From: Artemia franciscana
Taxonomy: Eukaryota; Arthropoda; Branchiopoda; Anostraca; Artemiidae
Length of the DNA: 64,000 bases
Assembly: GCF_032884065.1 (NCBI RefSeq)
Contig: NC_088872.1
Span: 38,755,979-38,819,978, forward strand
Direction of reading: 5' to 3'
The notes under the pieces are model-generated. The model was not told the origin of the DNA and did no database searches. It saw only the letters and a list, made by a program, of their open reading frames with translations. The translations under genes were made by a program, and so were the position numbers. Shown in pieces: positions 8,588 to 21,059 of this stretch. Position 1 is the stretch's first letter, and every line of letters starts with the position of its first letter.

Positions 8588-11500
8588 CGTCAATTATACA
8601 TAGATAGATAAGTGTATTTGAAAGCCAAATATACGGCCATGAATACAGTAAAATAACACAAACGGAAGGCATAAATAACATAAGCTCTGATCAGCGATCA
8701 TCACAAAACACTTGAATGAAACACTACGTTAATCTAATAGTACTTAATATTTGAAAATACGGTCACTGAAAAGAAAATTAATACTTGGAAAAATACATAA
8801 ATAAAATATTAGATTTACTTTATGATGCAATTCTTTTATTTTATTTTTTTGTTTTTATGTAACAAAATTTCCAGATGCTTTGCTATTCTACAAATAAACT
8901 TAGGGGTCGTACTAGTTAAGACACCTGGAGGTACCGACCCTTCTTTTCCAAACATCCTTTCCCTTATCGTAGAGAGCTGGCTTAAGCAATGGCACCGGCT
9001 TAAGAAATGCACTAAATAATTCTCTTTAGCTCTACAAAGTGGGCAACTATATCTGTCTTCATTGGCCCATATTTCTTTAGCACATAATTTAAATCTTGCA
9101 CTAATTGGCAGGCAGTTAGTCTTGAGCTACATCCACAACGACAAATATCTAGCTGGCAAATTCAGCTTAAAGTAGAACTCCTGCCCATAAGCCCCCTTAA
9201 CATCCTTATTAAACTTTAATGTTTCTGATTTTTTTTTATCTCTTCACTCCATTTTTGGATCATTTAATTCTCTAGTACTATCTTAATCTCATTCTCCCAA
9301 TTTGTACTTCCGTTGGTCCTCTACCTTCATTCAGAACAAAAGAAAACTTGATTTTGTCTAAAATGTCTTTTATTTTTAGTGGCCATGATCTTTTTTCCCC
9401 TGTGAGAGTAAATCTTCATAAGCTGCATTGAGACTAGTCTGTAATTTTTCGTGGCCATATAACTAGATCGCCATTTAAAAACTAGGAATGAATTGTTCTG
9501 TGCAGCCCAAACAATCTCTTGAAGTACACTTATTGAATATTCTCTAGCTGATCCGCTTTTTCATGCCCCCAAATCTCTACTCTGTAACGTAGAATGGGAA
9601 TTATTCTCGATGAAAAGACCCTTTTATGAAACGACAAACTTTTTATTCCCTTTACATTATTACGGAAAATTGTAAACATTGCTGCTCTTCCACGATTTAA
9701 CGTTTCCTTTATATGTGAATTCCATCTTCCATCACTTTGATTAATACGTCCAAGATAGTTTAATTTTAAGCACAACTTGTATCTCCACCTCCTTAAACCA
9801 AAATTTACTTTCTCATTTATCATTCCTCGTGTTAAATACAACTACTTTTGATTTATGAACATTTACCAGATGGCACTTCATCTTTAGATGATCATCTGTC
9901 AGATCCAGTAGCTTATGTAAATTATCTGCTGAATTTGCCACTAGAGCACTGTTATCCGCAAACAACAACACTGGGACGTTTCTAATACCTAATCTCACTG
10001 TTGGAGCTTATTTTTTGTTAAAAATTCAACAATGACTTTAATAAACAGACCAAAAAGTCGAGGTGACAAGGCACTTCCATGCTTTATTCATTTCTTAACT
10101 ATAGAAGGCCTCGAAAGACCCGACCCACATACTACGAATATTGCACTAGTTTCAAAATACATATTTACAACCAAACAAATGGGCTATCTGATAGGCTTTC
10201 TGTTATTATCATTTGATTTCATTTTTGACCAGAAATCTTTTGTATTACCTAGATTGAAAACTTGTTCCAACTCCTCCTGTTCTTCTCTATGCTTCTGTCA
10301 CTTTTTTTTTCAACCTTTTATATTCTCTTTTTTTCTTTAAATCTTTGTAATATTTCCTGATTTTCCTCAGATGAAGAGTAATTTCTAACTGCCTCTGATA
10401 AATCTTACACGCATTGTCAAAGAAATTTACATTCATTTATCCTTTTACACTTATGAGCACAATCATAAATAATTGAACCAAATTCACTCAGAGTCATATC
10501 AACATCCATTGATGACTTGTACATAATTTCAAGCTTTTCAATTACCTCAGGCCTTTAGTTCATTTCCCAACAACTCCAGCTCCTCACTACTCCACTCGGT
10601 TTTTAAAGGGTCCACATAATAATTTTTTTTCCAAATCATCATTACTCTTCCTCACTACATTTGTTTTTCCCACAATTCCTGTTTTAAGGCTCAGTTTACC
10701 TTCCGCTGGAAGATGATCTGACCCTACGATACTTAGAACCTCAACGCACACTGTAAATTTCACAAGCTCGAGGCTAACCCATACATAATCAATTGTGCTC
10801 TGACAAACAGGTAAACTCACCCATCTCTGCATCCTTACAAAATCGTCCCTTTCCAGCCACAAGAGCACTAAGAGAGCATAACTCTAGAAGCCTCTTGCTC
10901 CAACAATTAACCTTACTTTTAAAGTCCTTGATAAGGAATCATGTTGATACGAGAAGAACACAAATTGGGAGTGTTCTTTATAGGGAAGGATGGTAAGGCA
11001 AGATGATGCTGGGAAAGGAATGTAGAGTAGAGGGAGTCTGAGAGAGGAGTCTCTAAAAGCCTCATACTCAAACAATTAACCTTACTTTTACAGTCTTTGC
11101 TACTTCTAGATGTCTTGCAAATATTCCAAGCATTAAACTTTTGCCCTTTGTAAGATGAATTTTAGCCCATACAATGTTTTCGAGCTTGCTCGGAATACGT
11201 AAATAATAGTGTAAACTACCCTGCTTAATTAACACTAAAATACCACCATATTATTTGATATTTCCAACCACTTTTTGAATAACTTTTTCTACTGAACAAC
11301 CTCTGAAAGTTGGCACTGAATCTTCACTGTGCCACGTCTCAATTAAAGCAATAGCATCCACATCATGTCAATCTTGTAATAAATGGTTTACTTTATTTTT
11401 TACACCTTGGATATTCAATGTAACTATACGCAAAGGGTGGATATGACCGTAGTATCCCTATTCACTTGGCGATAAGACATCATGTACTGGTAGGACATAA

Positions 11501-11880
11501 GGCGAGACAGGATCATCACTATGTGGGAACGAAAGACGATAGTAATCGCTAGTATATGCAGGAGCCAGGCCCTTTGATGGACCTTTATAGTTAATTTCTC
11601 TTCTCACAACATTTCAAACGTCGCAACGGTTCTTTTTCTTACAAATTTTCCCACTCTTTTTTCATTTTTGTTCGTAGCTTCTGGAGATTTTTTATTTTTT
11701 CAATAGACCTTGATGCGCTTTTGGAGCGTTGAGGTGACGGATGTTTCATATTGAGCTCCACCACCGTTTTGGTATCGCGCTCAGTAGTGATACTGGTATT
11801 CGGTGTCGCTATATAGTTTTTACTTTTTAGGTCATTTATAGTTGTAAACTCTGATTATAGCGTCATTTATAATCTTCTAT
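8588..11880 (-). mobile_element. Decayed LINE (EN-RT-CCHC), left arm
   Basis: On the minus strand, coding remnants occur in LINE order: endonuclease start RIVTLNIQGVKNK with later ALIETWHSED (about 11430-11320), endonuclease end STIDYVWVSLELV...GSDHLP (10587-10868), reverse transcriptase palm VLLFADNSALVAN (9980-9940; the usual FADD is now FADN), thumb LNYLGRINQSDGRW (9530-9841), and C-terminal CPLC...H...C zinc motif near 9040. The 3' UTR ends in a TATC tail at 8597-8608. Stops and frameshifts throughout make it inactive. It is related to the LINE at 58745-61850. Confidence 0.85.
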
Positions 11881-14800
11881 GCGGAAATGTAGTTTTTTTT
11901 TGTAGCAGAACTGATTTTATTTGAATGTTGTGTATTGTTAATCAAAGAAGCAAGAAGATGTGAAGTTCTACTTATTAAATTTATCTTTGATAAAGGTTAT
12001 TTCCTTTGGTGGCCGGCATTTAACCTCCCCCCCCAGAAAATACTCCCCAGAAAATACCCCTGCAGAAAATAAGCCCTCCGAAAAATACCCCCTCTGTGGA
12101 AAACATCCCCCGGAAAATACACCCTGGAAATATATCCTGAAGAAAATACCCACCCCCTTCCCTTGGAAAATAAGGTTTTGAAGATTTGAGAATTTTATTT
12201 GAGTTTCGTTTTTTTTCCGTAGGGAAAAGGAATTTTGGTACTTGTCTATGGTAGGCCACTCATCCAAGTTTACGCTGTGTAAAACTGCAGAACGAACCGG
12301 TTTCTTCATTAGTTTTGTTCAGTTTAGCATGGGACAAGACAAAGACAAGTAACAGAATAGATGGGAAATATATAATTTGGGCTGTATATTTGCACATGAG
12401 GGTGCACATGTTCGTTTTGAGTTTTTTTTATTTATTAATGATGATTTGTGGTATTTTACACTTGGAAGACAAGTAAAACTAATTCGTAGAATTTGAAAAC
12501 GTTTTCGTCTGTAAAAACATGAATATTAAAATTTGATGTTTCCCAAAGCCAACTATCTTTTTAAAAGAAAGCTAAACCTTAAATTTGTTGGTGCCATATG
12601 TTTTTCGCCTACATTTTTTCTTTTTTTTCTAATTTGGCAAAAATCACAGCCCACTGCTGCCAAACATTGCAGAAGTTCATATGGATGTGTTTTCAGCAAA
12701 ATTGGAATTGCATTTTTTTTTCGAAGTTTCTTAAGATACTTATGATGTCTAAATTTCTCTTTTTTACTTTCTTTAGCACTTTTCAACGAAACAAAAACAA
12801 AACAAAACTCAAATAAAATTTTCAAATTTGAAAACTTATTTTCCTTGGGAGGGGGTATTTACAAACATATTTTGTTTACATTTAATTGTAAACTCAGGTG
12901 GGCAGTTTAATCAGCGGAGTTCCTGGAATATGGAAGAAACAACAAAAAGGACCAGAAGAAACAATCCCGTCATACCAGTTGGTGAACTGAAATTCTATTT
13001 TATACAGTTAAATTTCGTTTAGGGAAAAAAGCTTAAAAGTAAATAGAAGTAATAAAGAAATAAAGGTGTCTGGGATTGAAAAGAACCATCAGCTTTTTCT
13101 GTGTTAGTCGATAAAAAATCAGTCGTATTCTCTCGAAGTGCCACGGATGTCCAAAGGGGAACAGTGCAGGACTACATGAAAAAGTTGAGAAGTTGAATAT
13201 CCTTCGACAAAGTGTGGACATGTGTTTCTTTACACTCCCTTGCAACATATGATAAATATTTACAGATAAACAAGAAAAATGACTAAAAACTTACTTTAAA
13301 GCGATAGCAGATATGTATTTCGACTCTACTCCCCTAGTAGCACGTAAATTTGCATACATTTATGTCATTATTAAGAGCATAAAAGTTCCGGATAACTTGA
13401 TATGCAAAGGCAGTGGAGATAGTGGAGAAAGTGTAGGAAAGATTGGTACCGTGGTTTTATGAATTGCCTTGAAAATCTATCAGTAAGAACGTCAGAAGGT
13501 ACAAGCTTATGACAGACAAATGCTTTCAACCGTCATTGTGGAGGAGCTTTCTCTAACAACCTGGAGCAAGGTCTAGACAAACACAATTTCATACCACAAG
13601 ACATTTGAATTGTTTTACGAATTCGATTTGTAAACATTCACAAACCTGGTAAGATCATTGTATATTGAGGCCAGAAGTAAAAAGGGAAAGTTAAATAAAC
13701 AAAAAGAGGTCAGGTGACCGTGCTTTGTGCTGGTGTACTGCATCTCATTCTTTGTTTTACTTGCAGCTTTTTATCAAAAAGTCAAATCTTCCAAACAGTC
13801 ACCTGCACTTCTGAAAATGGAAGACCAGATCAGCCGAACGAGAATCAAGGAAAATAAAGTTTTGGGTCTGAGCTTGCCTCCAACCTTAAAATATGCTATT
13901 TACCAGCTTTTACAAGCATAGTTCACTTTTGGACACCTTGGTACGGCATTCCGAGCCTACCCCGGGTATTGTGGCTGAACGTGGGAGTTTGCCATCCCAT
14001 GGGATGAAAAAATGCTAACAGCAAACAGGTTAGCTAACTAAAATAAATTCTTAAATTACGTCTCAGAAGCTGTCATAAGACTGGCAACTAAGAAGAAAAT
14101 ACAATTTGCGTTTACGGCTTTTCTAGCATTCATAAGTAGGCGTAGATCTTCAGAAAAATAGAATAAAATTTCCCGATTTAATCACCATAAAACGTGATCC
14201 AATCTGATATTTTTGCTAAAAGCATTAATTAAGGCCAAACATTTTAAAAACATACTCTGCTATCTTTCAGAGCTTTTATAATCCTCGAGAAGTCCCCATA
14301 GGCGACAAGCAAATTTTAAGATCTATTTACTTTGGCTAAACATGGGTCGGTCTTTTTGATATTTAATTTTCCCCAACTTTAGACTTTTGAACTGCACATC
14401 AAAAGTATCTTAAAAACTTAGGAAAAAACCGCAAATCTATTTTGTTGAAAAGACTTCCACATGAACTTCTGCAGAAACAATAGAAACTGTAGTTTCTGCA
14501 GAATTTCTACGACTTTTTTTCTTATTTTCCAATTGTAAAACTATCTCAAATCACCATTAATAAATAAATGAAACACAAAACTAACAAAAATTACAATATA
14601 TAACCTAATCAAACTCAAAACCAAAAAAGTTAAAAGGAGGAAGGCTGACAACAGACATGTCTTCTTAAGACCGGAGCATAATTCGCACTTTACAAAAAAA
14701 AACCAAAAAAAACCGTGTATTGTCAGTTTAATATGTATATTCCAATATTTATTTCTTATAGTCTTATTACTTCTTTATTTATTAAAGTAAAAAAAGTAAA

Positions 14801-15300
14801 AACATTAAAAATGCATTTTGTTTTCAGTAAAGTGCAAACTACGTTCTGGTCCTGAGGAGGTGTGGGGGTTGTCGGCACTACTCCTGTTGATCTTTTTGAG
14901 TTTGAATCAGCTATTTATTGTAATTTGTGTTCATTTTGGGATTAATTCATTTATTGATAGTGATTTGTGGTAGTTTTACGCTTGGAAAATTATTTGAATT
15001 TATTTCTACTCATTTTTGGCTTCATGGAGCTCTTTACTATTCTTTGACAAAAATGCTTTTCGAAAAAAAGTTTAAATTAATTTCTGTTCATTTTTTATTA
15101 ACATAGTCTTTTTCATAGAAAAAAAATATTTATATCTTTTTTTTGTCTTTTTTTTGACTCCATAGTTTTTACTTTAAAGATTGCTTGGCAGTATTTCTCT
15201 TTGTTTTTCGTTTAACGAGACTCTTTACTTTTCCTAAAAAAAGCTTGTTCCATATGTTTTTTCCATTAACAAATACTGTTTGTAAGTAATTAAATAAAAC
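11880..15300. other. Inner part of left arm, no gene seen
   Basis: Besides the C-rich array, this holds dispersed repeats, including the AAATCACC..TAATAAATAAATG and CAGTAAAGTGCAAACTACG types at 14500-14900. Several ORFs of 60-110 codons are present, but each recurs in the other arm and none shows a domain or exon-like structure. The mirror is 17640-21060. Confidence 0.5.
12005..12180. repeat. Array of CCCC..GAAAATA units (left arm)
   Basis: About ten imperfect units of 13-21 bases built on CCCC-N-GAAAATA. Related arrays lie at 16110-16330 (reverse sense, in the spacer), 20765-20930, 40780-40860 and 43690-43760. They belong to family A-like repeats. On the other strand the units read as Gly/Phe-rich peptides, which is an accident of the repeat. 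Confidence 0.75.
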
Positions 15301-15700
15301 AAAAAAACATTTTTCAACTGAAAGTAAGGAGCAACATTAAACCTTAAAATGAACATAAATTATTACGTATATGAAAGACGTTGCCTACTCCTCATGACCT
15401 CGCTCTTTATGGTAAAGTTTTTTTTTATAGAATTTGAAGACAAGCTTATTCTTCTAATTAAACGGCCACCGTGTTTCCGGAACCGTTCAGAATTAAAGAA
15501 TTGTTAAAGAATTAGGACAAAAGCCAAACTTTAGCGTAAAGAGGTCTTGTGGAAGAGGCAACTCCTTTCATATACTTAATAATTTCTGTTCGTTTCAAGT
15601 TTTGATGTTGCTCCTTACTTTCAGTTGAAAAAACTTATTAAAAAAAAAATTAATTTCTGATCGTTTTTAAATAAAAAATGGGAAATCTGGCTCTCTCTCC
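15300..15700 (+). repeat. Family A fold-back at the inner palindrome border (left)
   Basis: Left half 15317-15417 (GAAAGTAAGGAGCAACATTAA ... CGCTCTTTATGGTAAAG) and right half 15520-15640 (AACTTTAGCGTAAAGAG ... TTTTGATGTTGCTCCTTACT) are inverted relative to each other. The giant palindrome's arm ends exactly at 15417, the inner end of the left half. Confidence 0.75.
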
Positions 15701-17519
15701 ATGAAAAATTCTGGTACTTTTGTTTTATACACCACTCACTCATGTTTACGATGCGTAAAACTCGAGAACAAACTGATTTCTTTCTTTAGTTTCTTCGTTA
15801 CTTTAAAATAAATTTCGGCTATGTATTTGTGGGTTAGGGAGAGGGGAATATAGTGGATGTGAATGCAAAATGTTTTCGGTACAGCTATTCTGCATATTGC
15901 AAAGTAAGAATTGTTTTCTGACTTCAAAATGTCCACCCCCCCCCCCCTGTCTTGTTTCACGCTAAGCTGAAAGAAAGTAAGAGAGAAACCAGTATGTTAT
16001 CCAGATTTGCACAGCGTAAACTTGGGTGAGGGGTGAATAATACAGAAGTACCAAAATTCCTTCTCCCCTATGGCAAAACTAAAATAAATTCTCAAATTTG
16101 GAATGCCTTATTTTCTACAGGGGTATTTTCTTGGGGGGAGGTATTTACAAAGGGCGCATTTTTCAAGGAGGGGTATTTTACAGGGCGTATTTTCCCTAGC
16201 GGGTATCTTTCAAGGGTAATTTCCGGGGGATATTTTCTGCGGGGGTATTTTCCAGAGGGGGGTCATTTCCATAGGGGATATTTTCAAGGGGAGGGTGTTT
16301 TCCAGAGTTTGGGGGGGGTAAATACTGGCTACCTGCTTAGATATAGGTGTAAAATCCCTGATATATTTTTCTTTAATAAGAAAGGTTTTAAAATGTATTC
16401 AGTGGTACATTGTGATATTATGGCGACGTAGGTGTCCCTACACCTTCCTGATAGGGAAAGAGGGTTTTTACCATAAATTCCCCATATTGGCTGTATCTGC
16501 AGAAACTACAGCATTGTTGTGTCTTAGCCTTCAAACAAGAATAAATGTAAATCGGCTTGGGAAGTTTATGACTTAAAAGTGAAGAAAAATTTCACTTCGA
16601 CTAACCCAAAACGTTAATTCACAGATTTTTTCAAGTTTAACATATTTCCACAACGCGACACATTTCACATTTGCCAACTAGTTGATTTCGCAAAAAAATT
16701 TATAGAAGCAAGTCACATGTAGTTGAATGCTAGGTGGTTTTACCGAGAGCCGTAGCTCCAGCATTTTTATTGGGATGGGGAGCCAGATGGGTCTCTATCC
16801 CCAGAGTCAAGGGGAATGGTTTATATAATCATTTTATCTCGAAATTATTGGGAGGGAGGAAAATGCCTCCCCTTGCCCTCCTTCCCAAAAAAAGAACAAA
16901 ACAAAAAACGACGCCACTAGTTTTACCTACTATCTGGCTAAAACTACTTCCTCTTTTGCTGAGATAATATGGATTTTTCTTTGCCAACTTCAATTCTTTC
17001 CAGTCAAGTGATAAGACATCTTTCTATTCACATTAGAGTTAAAATGCTTTAAAGTTTTTGTTGGCTCTGAGGCTTCTTCTGGCAACTTCCGATATTGTAC
17101 TGGAAAAAGGTTATCTTGCTTTGGGCTCTTGCTTCGTGACCCTAACCATCAAAAAGGAGCTGAGAGAGCTATTAGAGCATTCTTGTTCTAAGCACCATTA
17201 ACTAGGCATTCAACCATCAGCAGTATTCTTTTGCTCTCTAGCGTCATTAATCATAGGTCATATATCCACAGCAATTAACATAAGTAGCTTTCGGAAACTG
17301 TAATTTAATGCATTATTTCTACAGTATGTAAAATATTTTGTTAGACAAAGAGAACCTGCTAAGATAAAGTTATTAGAAACAGATTTAAGTGAGATGACAA
17401 AACGACAGCTAAAGAAAATATTAAAAATTTGTCTGATATTTAATTATAAAAATTGACAAAACTTAAGATTCAAAACAGATATGGCAAAAATTTTCAAATA
17501 GAACTCCGACGTGTGTAAC
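15418..17519. other. 2.1-kb unpaired spacer of the giant palindrome
   Basis: The only part of the 5.1-27.8 kb region without a mirror copy. Its left third continues a family A copy (ends of the fold-back at 15520-15640, body to about 16330). 16740-16970 has a short open frame with no recognisable domain. No host gene is visible. Confidence 0.8.
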
Positions 17520-20500
17520 CTTTACCATAAAGAGCGAGGTCATGAGGAGTAGGCAACGTCTTTCATATACGTAATAATTTATGTTCATTTTAAGGTTTAA
17601 TGTTGCTCCTTACTTTCAGTTGAAAAATGTTTTTTTGTTTTATTTAATTACTTACAAACAGTATTTGTTAATGGAAAAAACATATGGAACAAGCTTTTTT
17701 TAGGAAAAGTAAAGAGTCTCGTTAAACGAAAAACAAAGAGAAATACTGCCAAGCAATCTTTAAAGTAAAAACTATGGAGTCAAAAAAAGACAAAAAAAAA
17801 GATATAAATATTTTTTTTCTATGAAAAAGACTATGTTAATAAAAAATGAACAGAAATTAATTTAAACTTTTTTTCGAAAAGCATTTTTGTCAAAGAATAG
17901 TAAAGAGCTCCATGAAGCCAAAAATGAGTAGAAATAAATTCAAATAATTTTCCAAGCGTAAAACTACCACAAATCACTATCAATAAATGAATTAATCCCA
18001 AAATGAACACAGATTACAATAAATAGCTGATTCAAACTCAAAACGAGCAAAGATCAACAGGAGTAGTGCCGACAACCCCCACACCTCCTCAGGACCAGAA
18101 CGTAGTTTGCACTTTACTGAAAACAAAATGCATTTTTAATGTTTTTACTTTTTTTACTTTAATAAATAAAGAAGTAATAAGACTATAAGAAATAAATATT
18201 GGAATATACATATTAAACTGACAATACACGTTTTTTTTTTGTAAAGTGCGAATTATGCTCCGGTCTTAAGAAGACATGTCTGTTGTCAGCCTTCCTCCTT
18301 TTAACTTTTTTGGTTTTGAGTTTGATTAGGTTATATACTGTAATTTTTGTTAGTTTTGGGTTTCATTTATTTATTAATGGTGATTTGAGATAGTTTTACA
18401 ATTGGAAAATAAGAAAAAAAGTCGTAGAAATTCTGCAGAAACTACAGTTTCTATTGTTTCTGCAGAAGTTCATGTGGAAGTCTTTTCAACAAAATAGATT
18501 TGCGGTTTTTTCCTAAGTTTTTAAGATACTTTTGATGTGCAGTTCAAAAGTCTAAAGTTGGGGAAAATTAAATATCAAAAAGACCGACCCATGTTTAGCC
18601 AAAGTAAATAGATCTTAAAATTTGCTTGTCGCCTATGGGGACTTCTCGAGGATTATAAAAGCTCTGAAAGATAGCAGAGTATGTTTTTAAAATGTTTGGC
18701 CTTGATTAATGCTTTTAGCAAAAATATCAGATTGGATCACGTTTTATGGTGATTAAATCGGGAAATTTTATTCTATTTTTCTGAAGATCTACGCCTAATT
18801 ATGAATGCTAGAAAAGCCGTAAACACAAGTTGTATTTTCTTCTTAGTTGCCAGTCTTATGACAGCTTCTGAGACGTAATTTGAGAATTTATTTTAGTTAG
18901 CTAACCTGTTTGCTGTTAGCATTTTTTCATCCCATGGGATGGCAAACTCCCACGTTCAGCCACAATACCCGGGGTAGGCTCGGAATGCCGTACCAAGGTG
19001 TCCAAAAGTGAACTATGCTTGTAAAAGCTGGTAAATAGCATATTTTAAGGTTGGAGGCAAGCTCAGACCCAAAACTTTATTTTCCTTGATTCTCGTTCGG
19101 CTGATCTGGTCTTCCATTTTCAGAAGTGCAGGTGACTGTTTGGAAGATTTGACTTTTTAATAAAAAGCTGCAAGTAAAACAAAGAATGAGATGCAGTACA
19201 CCAGCACAAAGCACGGTCACCTGACCTCTTTTTGTTTATTTAACTTTCCCTTTTTACTTCTGGCCTCAATATACAATGATCTTACCAGGTTTGTGAATAT
19301 TTACAAATCGAATTCGTAAAACAATTCAAATGTCTTGTGGTATGAAATTGTATTTGTCTAGACCTTGCTCCAGGCTGTTAGAGAAAGCTCCTCCACAATG
19401 ACGGTTGAAAGCATTTGTCTGTCATAAGCTTGTACCTTCTGACGTTCTTACTGATAGATTTTCAAGGCAATTCATAAAACCACGGTACCAATCTTTCCTA
19501 CACTTTCTCCACTATCTCCACTGCCTTTGCATATCAAGTTATCCGGAACTTTTATGCTCTTAATAATGACATAAATGTATGCAAATTTACGTGCTACTAG
19601 GGGAGTAGAGTCGAAATACATATCTGTTATCGCTTTAAAGTACGTTTTTAGTCATTTTTCTTGTTTATCTGTAAATATTTATCATATGTTACAAGGGAGT
19701 GTAAAGAAACACATGTCCACACTTTGTCGAAGGATATTCAACTTCTCAACTTTTTCATGTAGTCCTGCACTGTTCCCCTTTGGACATCCGTGGCACTTCG
19801 AGAGAATACGACTGATTTTTTATCGACTAACACAGAAAAAGCTGATGGTTCTTTTCAATCCCAGACACCTTTATTTCTTTATTACTTCTATTTACTTTTA
19901 AGCTTTTTTCCCTAAACGAAATTTAACTGTATAAAATAGAATTTCAGTTCACCAACTGGTATGACGGGATTGTTTCTTCTGGTCCTTTTTGTTGTTTCTT
20001 CCATATTCCAGGAACTCCGCTGATTAAACTGCCCACCTGAGTTTACAATTAAATGTAAACAAAATATGTTTGTAAATACCCCCTCCCAAGGAAAATAAGT
20101 TTTCAAATTTGAAAATTTTATTTGAGTTTTGTTTTGTTTTTGTTTCGTTGAAAAGTGCTAAAGAAAGTAAAAAAGAGAAATTTAGACATCATAAGTATCT
20201 TAATAAACTTACAAAAAAAAATGCAATTCCAATTTTGCTGAAAACACATCCATATGAACTTCTGCAATGTTTTGCTGCAGTGGGCTGTGATTTTTGCCAA
20301 ATTAGAAAAAAAAAAGAAAAAATGTAGGTGAAAAACATATGGCACCAACAAATTTAAGGTTTAGCTTTCTTTTAAAAAGATAGTTGGCTTTGGGAAACAT
20401 CAAATTTTAATATTCATGTTTTTACAGACGAAAACGTTTTCAAATTCTACGAATTAGTTTTACTTGTCTTCCAAGTGTAAAATACCACAAATCATCATTA

Positions 20501-20764
20501 ATAAATAAAAAAAACTCAAAACGAACATGTGCACCCTCATGTGCAAATATACAGCCCAAATTATATATTTCCCATCTATTCTGTTACTTGTCTTTGTCTT
20601 GTCCCATGCTAAACTGAACAAAACTAATGAAGAAACCGGTTCGTTCTGCAGTTTTACACAGCGTAAACTTGGATGAGTGGCCTACCATAGACAATTACCA
20701 AAATTCCTTTTCCCTACGGAAAAAAAACGAAACTCAAATAAAATTCTCAAATCTTCAAAACCTT

Positions 20765-20930
20765 ATTTTCCAAGGGAAGGGGGTGGGTATTTTCTTCAGG
20801 ATATATTTCCAGGGTGTATTTTCCGGGGGATGTTTTCCACAGGGGGGGTATTTTTCGGAGGGCTTATTTTCTGCAGGGGTATTTTCTGGGGAGTATTTTC
20901 TGGGGGGGGGGGGGTTAAATGTCGGCCACC
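20765..20930. repeat. Array of TATTTTC..GGGG units (right arm)
   Basis: Mirror of 12005-12180. It includes an uninterrupted G run of about 13 (near 20899-20914) where the left arm has a shorter C run, so mononucleotide length differs between arms. Confidence 0.75.
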
Positions 20931-21059
20931 AAAGGAAATAACCTTTATCAAAGATAAATTTAATAAGTAGAACTTCACATCTTCTTGCTTCTTTGATTAA
21001 CAATACACAACATTCAAATAAAATCAGTTCTGCTACAAAAAAAAACTACATTTCCGCAT

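Larger units (their letters stand above)
5088..15417 (+). repeat. Left arm of the giant inverted duplication
   Basis: Reverse complement of 17520-27831 over about 10.3 kb. Paired positions sum to 32937 at the inner edge, about 32889 near 8-9.5 kb, and 32919 at the outer edge, so the arms are collinear with a few indels. Long stretches look identical (312 bases at 9530-9841 give the same peptide on the other arm). The arm reaches within two bases of the gap, so its outer end is not really seen. It contains family A, a SINE and a decayed LINE. Confidence 0.95.

Noticed and set aside
15300..15700. LTR or DNA transposon termini at the palindrome centre
   Set aside because: The inverted halves belong to the family A fold-back; no transposase, integrase or target-site duplication was seen.
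16033..16431. A 132-codon Gly/Phe-rich protein in the palindrome spacer
   Set aside because: The frame follows TATTTTC..GGGG repeat units of the same family A block, so composition reflects the repeat, not a gene.
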